Position numbers and translations under genes: made by a program. A stretch of 64,000 nucleotides of DNA from Bin5 sp965200685. Its GTDB lineage: Bacteria; Chloroflexota; Anaerolineae; Caldilineales; Caldilineaceae. The DNA is taken from the NCBI GenBank assembly GCA_965200685.1, contig OZ241379.1, forward strand, positions 1,364,001 through 1,428,000. The letters run 5' to 3'. Position 1 is the first letter of the stretch; every line of letters starts with the position of its first letter. Shown piece after piece: positions 52,104-61,742 of this stretch. The notes under the pieces are model-generated. The model saw nothing but the letters and a program-made list of their open reading frames with translations. It was not told where the DNA came from and searched no databases.

Positions 52104-52778
52104 ATGGGACGCAAAGTACATCCGACCGGTTTCCGGTTGGGGATTGTTAAAGAGCATAAAAGCCGGTGGTTTGCTACGGGCCGTGATTATGTGAATCAGT
52201 TAGGCGAGGATCGGGAGATTCGCGCCATGATTCATCGAGATGCGCCGAGAGCCGGCATCAGTTTTATTGAAATCGAACGTCAGCCCAATCAGGTTCACGT
52301 AATCATCAACACTGCCAAGCCTGGCATTATCATTGGGCGCAAAGGTGCGAATGTCAATATATTGCGGGTGAATCTGCAGGAATTAACCAGCAAGAAGGTC
52401 AAAATTGACGTACATGAGATCGACAAACCGGAGACAGATGCCCAGCTCGTTGCTGAGAGTGTTGCCGAGCAACTGGAGCGCCGCATCAGTTGGAAGCGGG
52501 CCATGAAACAATCGGCTGGCCGGGCACTTCGCGCTGGAGCGGAAGGCATCATGATTCAGATGGGCGGACGTTTGGGTGGAAGCGAAATGGGACGGATCGA
52601 CACCATACGTGAGGGCCAAGTGCCGCGTCATACATTGCGGGCGCAGATCGATTACGGTACGGCCGAGGCCAACACCACATACGGTGTAATCGGTGTGAAA
52701 GTCTGGATCTATCATGGAGAAGTACTGCCGGGTGAAGAGTATCATGCTCGGTATGCGGAACTGGCGATGGCTGAGTAG
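52104..52778 (+). CDS. rpsC: 30S ribosomal protein S3
   Basis: 224 residues from the ATG at 52104, which has AAAGGAGGT upstream; the frame opens earlier inside rplV. KVHPTGFRLGIVKEHKSRWF, the KH-domain loop VIINTAKPGIIIGRKGANVN, and the C-terminal QMGGRLGGSEMGRID / HTLRAQIDYGTAEANTTYG blocks are intact. It forms part of the mRNA entry channel. Confidence 0.97.
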   Translation: MGRKVHPTGFRLGIVKEHKSRWFATGRDYVNQLGEDREIRAMIHRDAPRAGISFIEIERQPNQVHVIINTAKPGIIIGRKGANVNILRVNLQELTSKKVKIDVHEIDKPETDAQLVAESVAEQLERRISWKRAMKQSAGRALRAGAEGIMIQMGGRLGGSEMGRIDTIREGQVPRHTLRAQIDYGTAEANTTYGVIGVKVWIYHGEVLPGEEYHARYAELAMAE

Positions 52779-52821
52779 GTGTTCCTGACCATCTGGGCAT
52801 TCTAAAGATGGAGAGAGAATT

Positions 52822-53235
52822 ATGTTGATGCCAAAACGAGTGAAATTTCGTAAGATGCACCGTGGCCGCATGCGTGGCAATGCTACCCGTGGCAATACAG
52901 TTGATTTTGGCACGTTCGGGTTACAGGCTACCGAGCCATCCTGGGTAACAAGCCGTCAGATCGAAGCGGCCCGCCGTGCGGTTGTGCGCTATGTGCGGCG
53001 TGGTGGCAAGCTGTGGATCCGGATCTTCCCTGACAAACCCGTAACAATGCGAGCTGCCGAGACCCGCATGGGGTCTGGCAAGGGCAATGTAGATCATTGG
53101 GTAGCGGTCGTGAAGCCAGGGCGTATCCTTTTTGAGATTGCCGGTGTTGATGAGAGGCAGGCCCGAGAAGCTTTCCGCTTGGCCGCGCATAAACTGCCGA
53201 TGGGCACGCAATTCATCGCCCGGCAAGACGTCTAA
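52822..53235 (+). CDS. rplP: 50S ribosomal protein L16
   Basis: 137 residues: LMPKRVKFRKMHRGRMRGNA, FGLQATEPSWVTSRQIEAAR, RIFPDKPVTMRAAETRMGSG and KGNVDHWVAVVKPGRILFE. Normal length. It helps to place tRNA in the A site. The ATG at 52822 is followed by a second ATG two codons later; either gives the family N-terminus. Confidence 0.97.
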   Translation: MLMPKRVKFRKMHRGRMRGNATRGNTVDFGTFGLQATEPSWVTSRQIEAARRAVVRYVRRGGKLWIRIFPDKPVTMRAAETRMGSGKGNVDHWVAVVKPGRILFEIAGVDERQAREAFRLAAHKLPMGTQFIARQDV

Positions 53236-53261
53236 CCTGAAGACCTTTAGAGGAGTCAGAG

Positions 53262-53471
53262 ATGAAAGCACATGAATTGCGCCCCCTGTCAGCGAGTGAA
53301 CTATACAGCCGGCTGGACGAGGGATATCAGGAGCTGTTCAACCTGCGTTTTCAGAAAGCGACTGGGCAGTTGACAAACACCGCGCGCAAAGGGCAGGTCC
53401 GTCGTGAGATCGCTCGCATCAAGACGATCTTGCGGGAGCGAGAATTGATTGCTGAAGAGGACGAGGAGTAA
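53262..53471 (+). CDS. rpmC: 50S ribosomal protein L29
   Basis: 69 residues: MKAHELRPLSASELYSRLDE, LFNLRFQKATGQLTNTARKG and VRREIARIKTILRERE form the two-helix hairpin of L29. It has an acidic tail (AEEDEE). It ends directly before the rpsQ start region, implying coupled translation. Confidence 0.95.
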   Translation: MKAHELRPLSASELYSRLDEGYQELFNLRFQKATGQLTNTARKGQVRREIARIKTILRERELIAEEDEE

Positions 53472-53474
53472 GTG

Positions 53475-53732
53475 ATGCGAGAGCGAAGACGAGCACTGAC
53501 GGGTGTTGTTACAAGCGATAAGATGGACAAGACTGTGGTTGTCGAAGTGGAGCGGGTTGCGCGCCATGCCTTGTATGGTAAGGTCGTCAAAACACATAAG
53601 AAGTACAAAGCTCACGATGAAGACAACGCCTGCCGTTTGGGAGATACAGTTCAAATCCGTGAATGTCGGCCAATCAGCAAGCACAAAAAGTTTTTTGTTG
53701 AGAAGATTCTTGAACGTGCGGTCGTCATCTAA
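53475..53732 (+). CDS. rpsQ: 30S ribosomal protein S17
   Basis: 85 residues from the ATG at 53475, 3 bases after the rpmC stop; a GTG at 53472 abuts that stop. RRALTGVVTSDKMDKTVVVE and HKKYKAHDEDNACRLGDTVQ with RECRPISKHKKFFVEKI give the OB fold of S17, an early 16S-binding protein. Confidence 0.96.
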   Translation: MRERRRALTGVVTSDKMDKTVVVEVERVARHALYGKVVKTHKKYKAHDEDNACRLGDTVQIRECRPISKHKKFFVEKILERAVVI

Positions 53733-53766
53733 TTGGCCGAGCCCACATGAGAAAAGGTAGGGAATT

Positions 53767-54135
53767 ATGATTCAGCAAGAGAGTCGATTGCGGGTTGCTG
53801 ATAATACTGGCGCGAAAGAACTGTTGACGATCCGAGTCAAAGGAGGAAGTACCCGTCGCTACGGTGCTATCGGTGATGTAATAGTCGCAACGGTCAAATC
53901 TTCCAGCCCAACGGCATTGGTGAAGAAAGGCGAGATTGTCAGGGCGGTTATTGTGCGTACCCGGCGTGTGCTACGCCGTAAAGACGGGAGTTACATTCGC
54001 TTTGATGAGAATGCTGCGGTTCTCATTGACGAGAACAGAAATCCGCGCGGCACTCGTATCTTTGGCCCGGTTGCGCGCGAGTTGCGAGATAGCGGTTACA
54101 TGAAGATCGTATCATTGGCCCCGGAAGTTCTCTAA
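53767..54135 (+). CDS. rplN: 50S ribosomal protein L14
   Basis: 122 residues, the canonical length: MIQQESRLRVADNTGAKELL, GDVIVATVKSSSPTALVKKG, VIVRTRRVLRRKDGSYIRFD and GTRIFGPVARELRDSGYMKI. It forms bridges to the 30S subunit and is the docking site of the silencing factor RsfS. Start of the spc-type gene run. Confidence 0.97.
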   Translation: MIQQESRLRVADNTGAKELLTIRVKGGSTRRYGAIGDVIVATVKSSSPTALVKKGEIVRAVIVRTRRVLRRKDGSYIRFDENAAVLIDENRNPRGTRIFGPVARELRDSGYMKIVSLAPEVL

Positions 54136-54191
54136 GCCTGGTAGAGCCTTGGGGCTGGGCATGTAAAATCGTTCAGGTAGGAGATGAGGGA

Positions 54192-54551
54192 ATGAATGTA
54201 AAGATCAAAAAGGGCGATCTCGTTGAGGTGATTGCTGGCAATGATAAAGGGCACCGGGGCGCAGTCCAGAGTGTCATTCGTAAAAAAGGCAAAGATGGCC
54301 GTTACGACCCCAACCGGGTCTATGTCATTGTCACTGGGGCAAATTTTGTGACAAAACACCAGCGTCGTAGCCCGACAGTGCGTACCCAGACTGGGCGCAT
54401 TGAACTGGAAGCACCCGTACACATCAGCAATGTAGCACTGGTGGGTACGAACGACGAGCCGACCCGCGCCGGCTATCGGTTTGAGGGTGGAGACAAGATC
54501 CGGGTCGACCGACGCACAGGGGAGCCCTTGCCGTTACCGGACAACAGTTAG
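54192..54551 (+). CDS. rplX: 50S ribosomal protein L24
   Basis: 119 residues. The KOW motif lies in KIKKGDLVEVIAGNDKGHRG and is followed by GRIELEAPVHISNVALV. It initiates 50S assembly. It is slightly longer than the ~105 norm because of a loop around the central KDGRYDPNRVYV and a tail after RVDRRTGEPLP. AGGAGATGAGGG precedes the ATG. Confidence 0.95.
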   Translation: MNVKIKKGDLVEVIAGNDKGHRGAVQSVIRKKGKDGRYDPNRVYVIVTGANFVTKHQRRSPTVRTQTGRIELEAPVHISNVALVGTNDEPTRAGYRFEGGDKIRVDRRTGEPLPLPDNS

Positions 54552-54618
54552 CAACCGATATTGATGGCCTGCTCTGATGTCGGCACATTGACATCTGCGG
54601 GCGAGGAGTGACGATACA

Positions 54619-55191
54619 ATGAGTGAATCGACCGGCATACCGGTGAGCAAGCCCCGGTTGAAGGAACGTTATAATGCTGAAATTGTCCCGGCTCTGATGT
54701 CGGAATTTGGCTATACCAATGTGATGCAGGTACCTCGGCTGGAGAAGATCAGCGTGAACATCGGCATGGGGGAAGCGATCACGGATGGCAAAACCATTGA
54801 ACGTGCCAGCCAAGACCTGACAATTATCACCGGGCAGAAACCGGTTGTAACGAAAGCGCGCAAGTCAATAGCCACATTCAAGCTGCGGGTAGGGATGCCA
54901 ATAGGCGTAAAAGTAACCCTGCGGGGCCGGCGTATGTGGGATTTTTTAGACCGCCTGATCAGCATTGCCCTGCCAGCTCAACGAGATTTTCGGGGCATTT
55001 CGCCGGATTCATTCGATGGGCGGGGCAATTACAGCCTAGGCTTGCGAGAACAGTTGATTTTCCCAGAGATAGACTATGATGAAATCGACAAGGTACGGGG
55101 CATGGAGGTGACGATTGTCACATCAGCGGGTACTGATGAAGAGGGCCGACGTCTTCTGGGAATGATGGATATGCCCTTCCAGCGCCCTTAG
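54619..55191 (+). CDS. rplE: 50S ribosomal protein L5
   Basis: 190 residues: PRLKERYNAEIVPALMSEFG, VPRLEKISVNIGMGEA, GQKPVVTKARKSIATFKLR and RDFRGISPDSFDGRGNYSLG. It binds 5S rRNA in the central protuberance. It has a short extension at the N-terminus (SESTGIPVSK). Confidence 0.97.
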   Translation: MSESTGIPVSKPRLKERYNAEIVPALMSEFGYTNVMQVPRLEKISVNIGMGEAITDGKTIERASQDLTIITGQKPVVTKARKSIATFKLRVGMPIGVKVTLRGRRMWDFLDRLISIALPAQRDFRGISPDSFDGRGNYSLGLREQLIFPEIDYDEIDKVRGMEVTIVTSAGTDEEGRRLLGMMDMPFQRP

Positions 55192-55231
55192 AGAATCTTA
55201 CTTGTCATCGGAATGAAGGAGAGAATGGTCT

Positions 55232-55414
55232 GTGGCCAAGAAAAGTATCGTTTCGCGGGAGTCAAAGCGCAAGTATGAGGTGCGGGTGCGGAATCGCTGC
55301 TCCAAATGTGGACGGCCGCGCGCGTATATGCGACGCTTTGGACTTTGCCGCATCTGTTTTCGCCATGAAGCCCTACGGGGCAATCTCCCAGGCGTCGTCA
55401 AGTCCAGTTGGTAG
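55232..55414 (+). CDS. rpsN: 30S ribosomal protein S14, zinc-binding type
   Basis: 60 residues from a GTG start with a GGAGAG site. CSKC and CRIC (in RCSKCGRPRAYMRRFGLCRI and CFRH) are the four zinc ligands of the short, type Z form (rpsZ). No zinc-free paralogue is visible here. It lies in the 30S head between rplE and rpsH, the usual place. Confidence 0.97.
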   Translation: MAKKSIVSRESKRKYEVRVRNRCSKCGRPRAYMRRFGLCRICFRHEALRGNLPGVVKSSW

Positions 55415-55489
55415 TAGATACGAATAACAGCGAGGCTGAGGCCAGACATATCTCAGCTATGCTGCCAGAGTCAAGAGGATATATTGGTT

Positions 55490-55882
55490 ATGATGACTGA
55501 CCCAATCGCGGACTTCCTGACGCGGATCCGCAACGCGGCAATTTCCAGCCATCGGCGTGTTGTGATGCCTAGTTCAAAGACGAAAGTCGCGCTCGCCAAA
55601 ATTTTGGCGGAGGAAGGATTCATCAGAGGCTATTCGGTCACCACGGATCCCCTTCCGAACCTGATCATTGGGATGAAGTATACCGGCAAAAGCGAACCGG
55701 TGATTACTGGGATTGAGCGGGTAAGTCGGCCGGGCCGCCGGATATATAGCGGTTATCGGAACATCCCCTTAGTGCGTAGTGGATTGGGGATCAATATTAT
55801 TTCAACGCCGAAGGGTGTTATGAGTGGAAGTCAAGCCCGCCGCGAGAGGGTTGGCGGCGAAATTATGTGTAACATTTGGTAG
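55490..55882 (+). CDS. rpsH: 30S ribosomal protein S8
   Basis: 130 residues from the ATG at 55490, 10 bases after AAGAGGA; the next codon is also ATG and an in-frame TTG (55484) lies too close to the site. MTDPIADFLTRIRNAAISSH at the start and IISTPKGVMSGSQARRERVG near the end are typical. S8 binds helix 21 of 16S rRNA and can repress the spc operon. Confidence 0.96.
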   Translation: MMTDPIADFLTRIRNAAISSHRRVVMPSSKTKVALAKILAEEGFIRGYSVTTDPLPNLIIGMKYTGKSEPVITGIERVSRPGRRIYSGYRNIPLVRSGLGINIISTPKGVMSGSQARRERVGGEIMCNIW

Positions 55883-55895
55883 TAGGAGGAGAAGA

Positions 55896-56447
55896 ATGTC
55901 ACGAATCGGAAAGATGCCGATTCCTATACCGGCCAATGTGACGGTTGATATTGGCACAGGGAACATCGTAAAGGTGAAAGGGCCGAAAGGTGAACTTAGC
56001 TACGGGTTCAACCGGGACATGGGGATATCCAGGCAGAATGGTGAGATCATTGTAACCCGGCCTACTGAGCAGCGCCATCATCGCGCCTTACATGGCCTGA
56101 CCCGGGCATTGCTCAATAACATGGTGGTGGGCGTTACTGATGGTTTCAAAAAAACGTTAGAGGTTCACGGTGTTGGCTATCGGGCGCAGCAACAGGGACA
56201 GACCCTTGTTTTGCAGGTTGGGAAAAGCCATCCTGTCGAATACACGCCGCCGAGCCCGGATATATCATTTGAGGTGTCCCAGAATGGGCGCACGATCACG
56301 ATTTCGGGTATCGACAAACAGCAGGTCGGTGAATTAGCTGCAGTGATTCGCAAAGAACGTCCGCCGGAGCCATACAAAGGCAAGGGTATCCGTTATCAGG
56401 GCGAGTATGTACGGGCGAAGGCAGGCAAGGCAGGCAAAGCAGCCTAA
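55896..56447 (+). CDS. rplF: 50S ribosomal protein L6
   Basis: 183 residues from the ATG at 55896, which has AGGAGGAGA upstream; the frame opens earlier inside rpsH. SRIGKMPIPIPANVTVDI, KGPKGELS, VTDGFKKTLEVHGVGYRAQQ and IRKERPPEPYKGKGIRYQGE identify the two-domain protein near the sarcin-ricin loop. The short Lys/Ala tail (AKAGKAGKAA) is repetitive. Confidence 0.97.
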   Translation: MSRIGKMPIPIPANVTVDIGTGNIVKVKGPKGELSYGFNRDMGISRQNGEIIVTRPTEQRHHRALHGLTRALLNNMVVGVTDGFKKTLEVHGVGYRAQQQGQTLVLQVGKSHPVEYTPPSPDISFEVSQNGRTITISGIDKQQVGELAAVIRKERPPEPYKGKGIRYQGEYVRAKAGKAGKAA

Positions 56448-56473
56448 CGTGAACTCGTGAGGAGTGATGAATT

Positions 56474-56839
56474 ATGGCCAAAGAGACACGTGCGAAAGCA
56501 CGTAAGCGTCGGCACATGCGCGTGCGGCGCAAAATTTCTGGCACGGCAGAGCGACCGCGGCTGAATGTATTTCGCAGCCTGTGTAACATTTACGTCCAGG
56601 TGATCGATGACCAAGCGGGCCATACGCTTGTATCTGCCTCTACGCTGGAATCCGGCCTGCAAGAGAGTCTCGCTGATAAGTCGAAGGTGGAGCAGGCTAA
56701 AGAGATCGGTAAAATCGTGGCCGAGCGGGCCAAGGCGGCCGGTATCGATCAGGTGGTTTTCGACCGTGGCGGGTACCATTATCATGGTCGCGTGAAGGCT
56801 GTGGCCGAGGGAAGCCGAGAGAGTGGTCTCGTCTTCTAA
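56474..56839 (+). CDS. rplR: 50S ribosomal protein L18
   Basis: 121 residues: KARKRRHMRVRRKISGTAER, PRLNVFRSLCNIYVQVIDDQ and VVFDRGGYHYHGRVKAVAEG. It binds 5S rRNA with L5. Its stop lies 19 bases before the rpsE start. Confidence 0.97.
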   Translation: MAKETRAKARKRRHMRVRRKISGTAERPRLNVFRSLCNIYVQVIDDQAGHTLVSASTLESGLQESLADKSKVEQAKEIGKIVAERAKAAGIDQVVFDRGGYHYHGRVKAVAEGSRESGLVF

Positions 56840-56858
56840 TGAGAACAAGGAGAATAGG

Positions 56859-57407
56859 ATGGCGCGTCGAGACCGACGGCGAGATCGCGAGCAGGAAGAA
56901 GAAAAAGAGGAATTAGACGAAAAGGTCGTTCATATTGCCCGTACTGCTAAGGTCGTGAAGGGTGGACGGCGCTTTGCTTTCCGTGCTGTGGTTGTTGTCG
57001 GAGATAACAACGGGCGGGTCGGTGTGGGCGTAGGCAAAGCCCGTGAGGTGCCAGATGCCATTCGCAAGGCGAGTGAGACCGCTCGTAAAACCATGGTATT
57101 GGTGAATCTGCTCGGTACGACGATTCCCCATCCGATTCAGGCCCGATTTGGGGCCGGCGAAGTGTTGTTGAAACCGGCCAGCCCTGGCACCGGTGTGATT
57201 GCTGGTGGTGGCGTGCGCGCGGTGGTTGAGGCCGCGGGGATCAAGGATATCTTGTCCAAATCTCTGGGCAGCGACAATATTTTGAATGTTGTGCAGGCAA
57301 CGTTTACATCGTTAAAGCAGTTGCAAGATTATACTGTTGAAGCACAGCGACGCGGGGTTGAGCCTGAGAAATTGCGACCTTTCTGGTATCAGGGAGAAGA
57401 GGCGTAA
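56859..57407 (+). CDS. rpsE: 30S ribosomal protein S5
   Basis: 182 residues from the ATG at 56859 with AAGGAG 7 bases upstream; the frame opens earlier over rplR. A highly charged Arg/Glu N-terminus precedes KVVKGGRRFAFRAVVVVGDN and VGVGVGKAREVPDAIRKASE. IPHPIQARFGAGEVLLKPAS and the C-terminal fold follow. It contributes to decoding accuracy and mRNA unwinding. Its TAA shares a base with the rpmD ATG (TAATG). Confidence 0.97.
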   Translation: MARRDRRRDREQEEEKEELDEKVVHIARTAKVVKGGRRFAFRAVVVVGDNNGRVGVGVGKAREVPDAIRKASETARKTMVLVNLLGTTIPHPIQARFGAGEVLLKPASPGTGVIAGGGVRAVVEAAGIKDILSKSLGSDNILNVVQATFTSLKQLQDYTVEAQRRGVEPEKLRPFWYQGEEA

Positions 57408-57592
57408 TGGCTAAGACGATCTCTGTGAAACTTGTGAAGAGCCCCATTGGTTACAGCAAACGCCAGAAGGCGACAGTACAGGCCCTGGGGCTGCGGAAAA
57501 TGAACCAGACTGTTGAGAAGACAGACAATCCGACGATTCGAGGAATGATCGCCAAAGTTTCCCATCTGGTTGAGGTGGTGAAAGAGACGTAG
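57407..57592 (+). CDS. rpmD: 50S ribosomal protein L30
   Basis: 61 residues: ISVKLVKSPIGYSKRQKATV, QALGLRKMNQTVEKTDNPTI and RGMIAKVSHLVEVV, the full family signature. It starts within the rpsE stop codon (TAATG), so it is translationally coupled. Confidence 0.96.
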   Translation: MAKTISVKLVKSPIGYSKRQKATVQALGLRKMNQTVEKTDNPTIRGMIAKVSHLVEVVKET

Positions 57593-57668
57593 GCGTCAGT
57601 GGGATAGATAAAACGGCTATGGCTTGTTGCCAGCAGTCGAAGCCCTTTCTGGCTGGAGTATATAAACG

Positions 57669-58148
57669 ATGAAACTGCATGATCTGCGCCCCAACGAGGG
57701 TGCAACCAAAAAGCGCAAGCGGGTAGGTCGTGGACGAGGCTCAGGACGAGGTAAGACAGCCGGCCGCGGCACCAAGGGGCAAAATTCCCGCTCCGGCGGC
57801 GGTGTTCGACAGGGATATGAGGGTGGGCAGCTGGCATTTATCCGACGCCTGCCTAAAATGCGAGGGTTCGTCAACCGCTTCAAAGTGACCTATACGCCGG
57901 TGAATCTCGACCGCATGAACGAACGATTTGAGGCAGATGCCCAAGTGATGCCGGCTTCCCTTTTCGACATCGGGCTGCTCGGCAACAGCAAGGAGCCGGT
58001 CGTAGTTCTGGGACGGGGCACTGTTGACAAACCACTTCATCTGCACGTTCATCGAATCAGCAAAAGTGCCAGAGAAAAGATCGAAGCTGCGGGCGGCACT
58101 GTCGAGATTTTGCCTTTCACTGTCAATAAGAATCTGCCGCGGTCTTAA
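57669..58148 (+). CDS. rplO: 50S ribosomal protein L15
   Basis: 159 residues: MKLHDLRPNEGATKKRKRVG, the Gly/Arg-rich loop GRGSGRGKTAGRGTKGQNSR, EGGQLAFIRRLPKMRGFVNR and VEILPFTVNKN. Late assembly protein of the 50S subunit. It lies 76 bases after rpmD and 36 before secY. Confidence 0.96.
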   Translation: MKLHDLRPNEGATKKRKRVGRGRGSGRGKTAGRGTKGQNSRSGGGVRQGYEGGQLAFIRRLPKMRGFVNRFKVTYTPVNLDRMNERFEADAQVMPASLFDIGLLGNSKEPVVVLGRGTVDKPLHLHVHRISKSAREKIEAAGGTVEILPFTVNKNLPRS

Positions 58149-58184
58149 CTGTAGAGAGGGCGGATCTCTACCGGAGAAACCTTT

Positions 58185-59525
<1,341 letters not shown>

Positions 59526-59563
59526 ATACGCAATTCATTGAGCAGGACAAGGAAGCGGTATTG

Positions 59564-60253
59564 ATGAGAGACCGAATTTATCTGGTGTTATTGGGGGTAC
59601 CGGGGGCCGGTAAGGGTACACAGTCCCAGTTCTTGCAGGAGAAATTGGGCATTCCAAAGGTGGCGACGGGAGATATCTTCCGCTATAACCTCAAGAATGA
59701 AACACAACTTGGGCTTTTGGCCAAGAGCTATATGGACCGGGGGGAATTGGTCCCGGACGAAGTGACGCTGCGTATGGTAGAGGACCGTCTGTCCCAGGCT
59801 GATGCCGCACAAGGCGTGATTTTAGATGGCTTTCCCCGTACTCTCGTACAGGCCCAAGCACTGGATGAGATGACTGCAGAGTTCGGCGGTGTCTCTCTCG
59901 TACCGATGATTGAGTTGGAGGACGACGAAGCCACAATGCGCCTCACCGGACGGCGTGTCTGCCTGAACAACTGTGGCATGACCTACCACCTCGTATTCAA
60001 TCCCACCAGTGGTGAAACATGTGACAACTGCGGCGGCACCCTGTACCAACGGGATGATGACAAGCCAGAAACGGTTCGGCATAGGTTATATATTTACTAC
60101 AAGCAGACAGCTCCTCTTATCGGCTACTATTTCGCCAAAGGGCTGCTGGCGGCCATTGATGGAGCGAAACCGATTGAGGATGTACAGGCGCAACTGGTGG
60201 AGTGGTTGGTTGAGAAAATGATCGTGTCCGCGGAAGACTTTTTGCTGGTTTAG
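59564..60253 (+). CDS. adk: Adenylate kinase, long zinc-type LID
   Basis: 229 residues from the ATG at 59564 (a TTG lies one codon earlier). P-loop is GVPGAGKGTQSQFL, the NMP-binding region ATGDIFRYNLKNETQLG, and GVILDGFPRTLVQA. The LID has four cysteines in CLNNC and CDNC and the block LYQRDDDKPETVRHRL. The first cysteine pair is spaced C-x3-C rather than the usual C-x2-C. It interconverts ATP, ADP and AMP. Secretion gene secY is 38 bases upstream and map follows. Confidence 0.96.
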   Translation: MRDRIYLVLLGVPGAGKGTQSQFLQEKLGIPKVATGDIFRYNLKNETQLGLLAKSYMDRGELVPDEVTLRMVEDRLSQADAAQGVILDGFPRTLVQAQALDEMTAEFGGVSLVPMIELEDDEATMRLTGRRVCLNNCGMTYHLVFNPTSGETCDNCGGTLYQRDDDKPETVRHRLYIYYKQTAPLIGYYFAKGLLAAIDGAKPIEDVQAQLVEWLVEKMIVSAEDFLLV

Positions 60254-60308
60254 CCATTCCCGTAGCCTTGTTGATGGATGTGAATGAAGAGTGAATGGTA
60301 AAAGTGTA

Positions 60309-61133
60309 ATGGCGAAGTTGAGGCGCAGACTGCGTCGGAATGGACGGCATCCAAAAAAGGCTACACAGAAACAGGAGAAGCCGGTCCTCAAAAGTCCCCG
60401 TGAGGTGCAAATAATGCGGGAAGCGGGCCGGATCGTCGCCAAAGTACATCAGGCATTTCGTAACGTCATTCGGCCAGGCATTAGCACCTGGGATCTAGAC
60501 CGCTTGGCAGAGGAGATTATTCACAAGTATAATGCAACATCTAGCTTTCTCGGTTATCGTGGATTTCCGGCCAACATCTGCACTTGTATCAACGAGGAAT
60601 TGGTGCATGGCATTCCGAAGCGCTCTCGTGTACTTCGGAACGGCGATATCATCAGCATAGATGTGGGCGTTATGTATCGGGGCTTTGTGGGGGACAGCGG
60701 CTGGACATACCCTGTCGGCAACATCAGCCCTGCTGTTGAACGTCTTTTACAGGTGACCGAAGAGAGCCTATACGCCGGCATCAAAGCGACCCGTTCGGGG
60801 AGCCGGGTGCTGGATATCAGTGCTGCCGTACAAAACCATGTAGAGGCCAATGGTTTGCATATTGTGCGGGAATATACAGGGCACGGTGTAGGCAGGGCCA
60901 TGCATGAAGCCCCACAGATACTGAACTATGTATCCGGCGATCTTGATGGGACGGTTGAGCTGCACTCCGGGCTTGTGGTCGCCATTGAACCGATGGTGCA
61001 GGTAGGCACCTGGCGCACGAAGACACTCAAGGACAAGTGGACTGTTATCAGCAAAGATCGGAGCTTGAATGCTCATTTTGAGCACACGGTAGCTGTGACA
61101 AACAAAGGCCCTGAGATCTTGACGAGTCTTTAG
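60309..61133 (+). CDS. map: Methionine aminopeptidase, type I
   Basis: 274 residues from the ATG at 60309; a GTG at 60291 is also possible and neither has a strong ribosome site. The metal ligands of the pita-bread fold can be placed in DVGVMYRGFVGDSGWTYPVG (two Asp), GHGVGRAMHEAP (His), VVAIEPM (Glu) and HFEHTVAVT (Glu). An extra ~35-residue basic N-terminus precedes the catalytic domain. It removes N-terminal Met from new proteins. infA, usually next, is absent. Confidence 0.96.
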   Translation: MAKLRRRLRRNGRHPKKATQKQEKPVLKSPREVQIMREAGRIVAKVHQAFRNVIRPGISTWDLDRLAEEIIHKYNATSSFLGYRGFPANICTCINEELVHGIPKRSRVLRNGDIISIDVGVMYRGFVGDSGWTYPVGNISPAVERLLQVTEESLYAGIKATRSGSRVLDISAAVQNHVEANGLHIVREYTGHGVGRAMHEAPQILNYVSGDLDGTVELHSGLVVAIEPMVQVGTWRTKTLKDKWTVISKDRSLNAHFEHTVAVTNKGPEILTSL

Positions 61134-61186
61134 CATTGTAGTACACTGATGAAATTGTCCGAAATTTTAGGTAAGGAGTCTTTGCC

Positions 61187-61300
61187 ATGAAAGTACGACC
61201 TTCCGTTAAGAAAATGTGTGAAAAATGTAAGATCGTAAGACGGCGGGGCCTTGTGTATGTGATTTGCCAGAACCCGAAACACAAGCAGAGACAGGGATAG
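61187..61300 (+). CDS. rpmJ: 50S ribosomal protein L36
   Basis: 37 residues: MKVRPSVKKMCEKCKIVRRR then GLVYVICQNPKHKQRQG. The zinc ligands C-x2-C, C and H (CEKC; CQNPKH) are all present, so it is the zinc form. TAAGGAG precedes the ATG. It stops 12 bases before rpsM. Confidence 0.97.
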   Translation: MKVRPSVKKMCEKCKIVRRRGLVYVICQNPKHKQRQG

Positions 61301-61312
61301 GAGAGAGTACCC

Positions 61313-61690
61313 ATGGCACGTATTGCAGGCGTCGACATTCCTCGAGACAAACGGGTCGTTATCGCCCTTACATACATTTATGGAATCGGTCGGACAACTA
61401 GCGGAGAGATTTTGGCATCAACAGGTATTGACGAAAATAAACGCGTCAAAGATCTAGATAGCAACGAATTGGTTGCTCTGCGCGATTACATTGACCGTAA
61501 CTGTCGGGTTGAAGGTGATCTGCGGCGTGAAGTCAATATGAACATCAAACGTCTCATGGAGGTCGGCAGCTATCGTGGTTTACGTCATCGCCGCAATCTC
61601 CCGAGCCGTGGCCAACGCACCCGCACCAATGCTCGCACCCGGCGCGGTACCAAGAAGACAGTTGCTGGTAAGAAGCAAGCGCGCAAGTAG
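61313..61690 (+). CDS. rpsM: 30S ribosomal protein S13
   Basis: 125 residues: MARIAGVDIPRDKRVVIALT, YIYGIGRTTSGEIL, RREVNMNIKRLMEVGSYRGL and the C-terminal RHRRNLPSRGQRTRTNARTR tail ending in basic residues. It touches P-site tRNA and bridges to the 50S subunit. Confidence 0.97.
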   Translation: MARIAGVDIPRDKRVVIALTYIYGIGRTTSGEILASTGIDENKRVKDLDSNELVALRDYIDRNCRVEGDLRREVNMNIKRLMEVGSYRGLRHRRNLPSRGQRTRTNARTRRGTKKTVAGKKQARK

Positions 61691-61742
61691 TTAAGGGCAA
61701 GCGCAGCTCCAATACACAAGCGATAGAAGCTGAGGAGATAGG

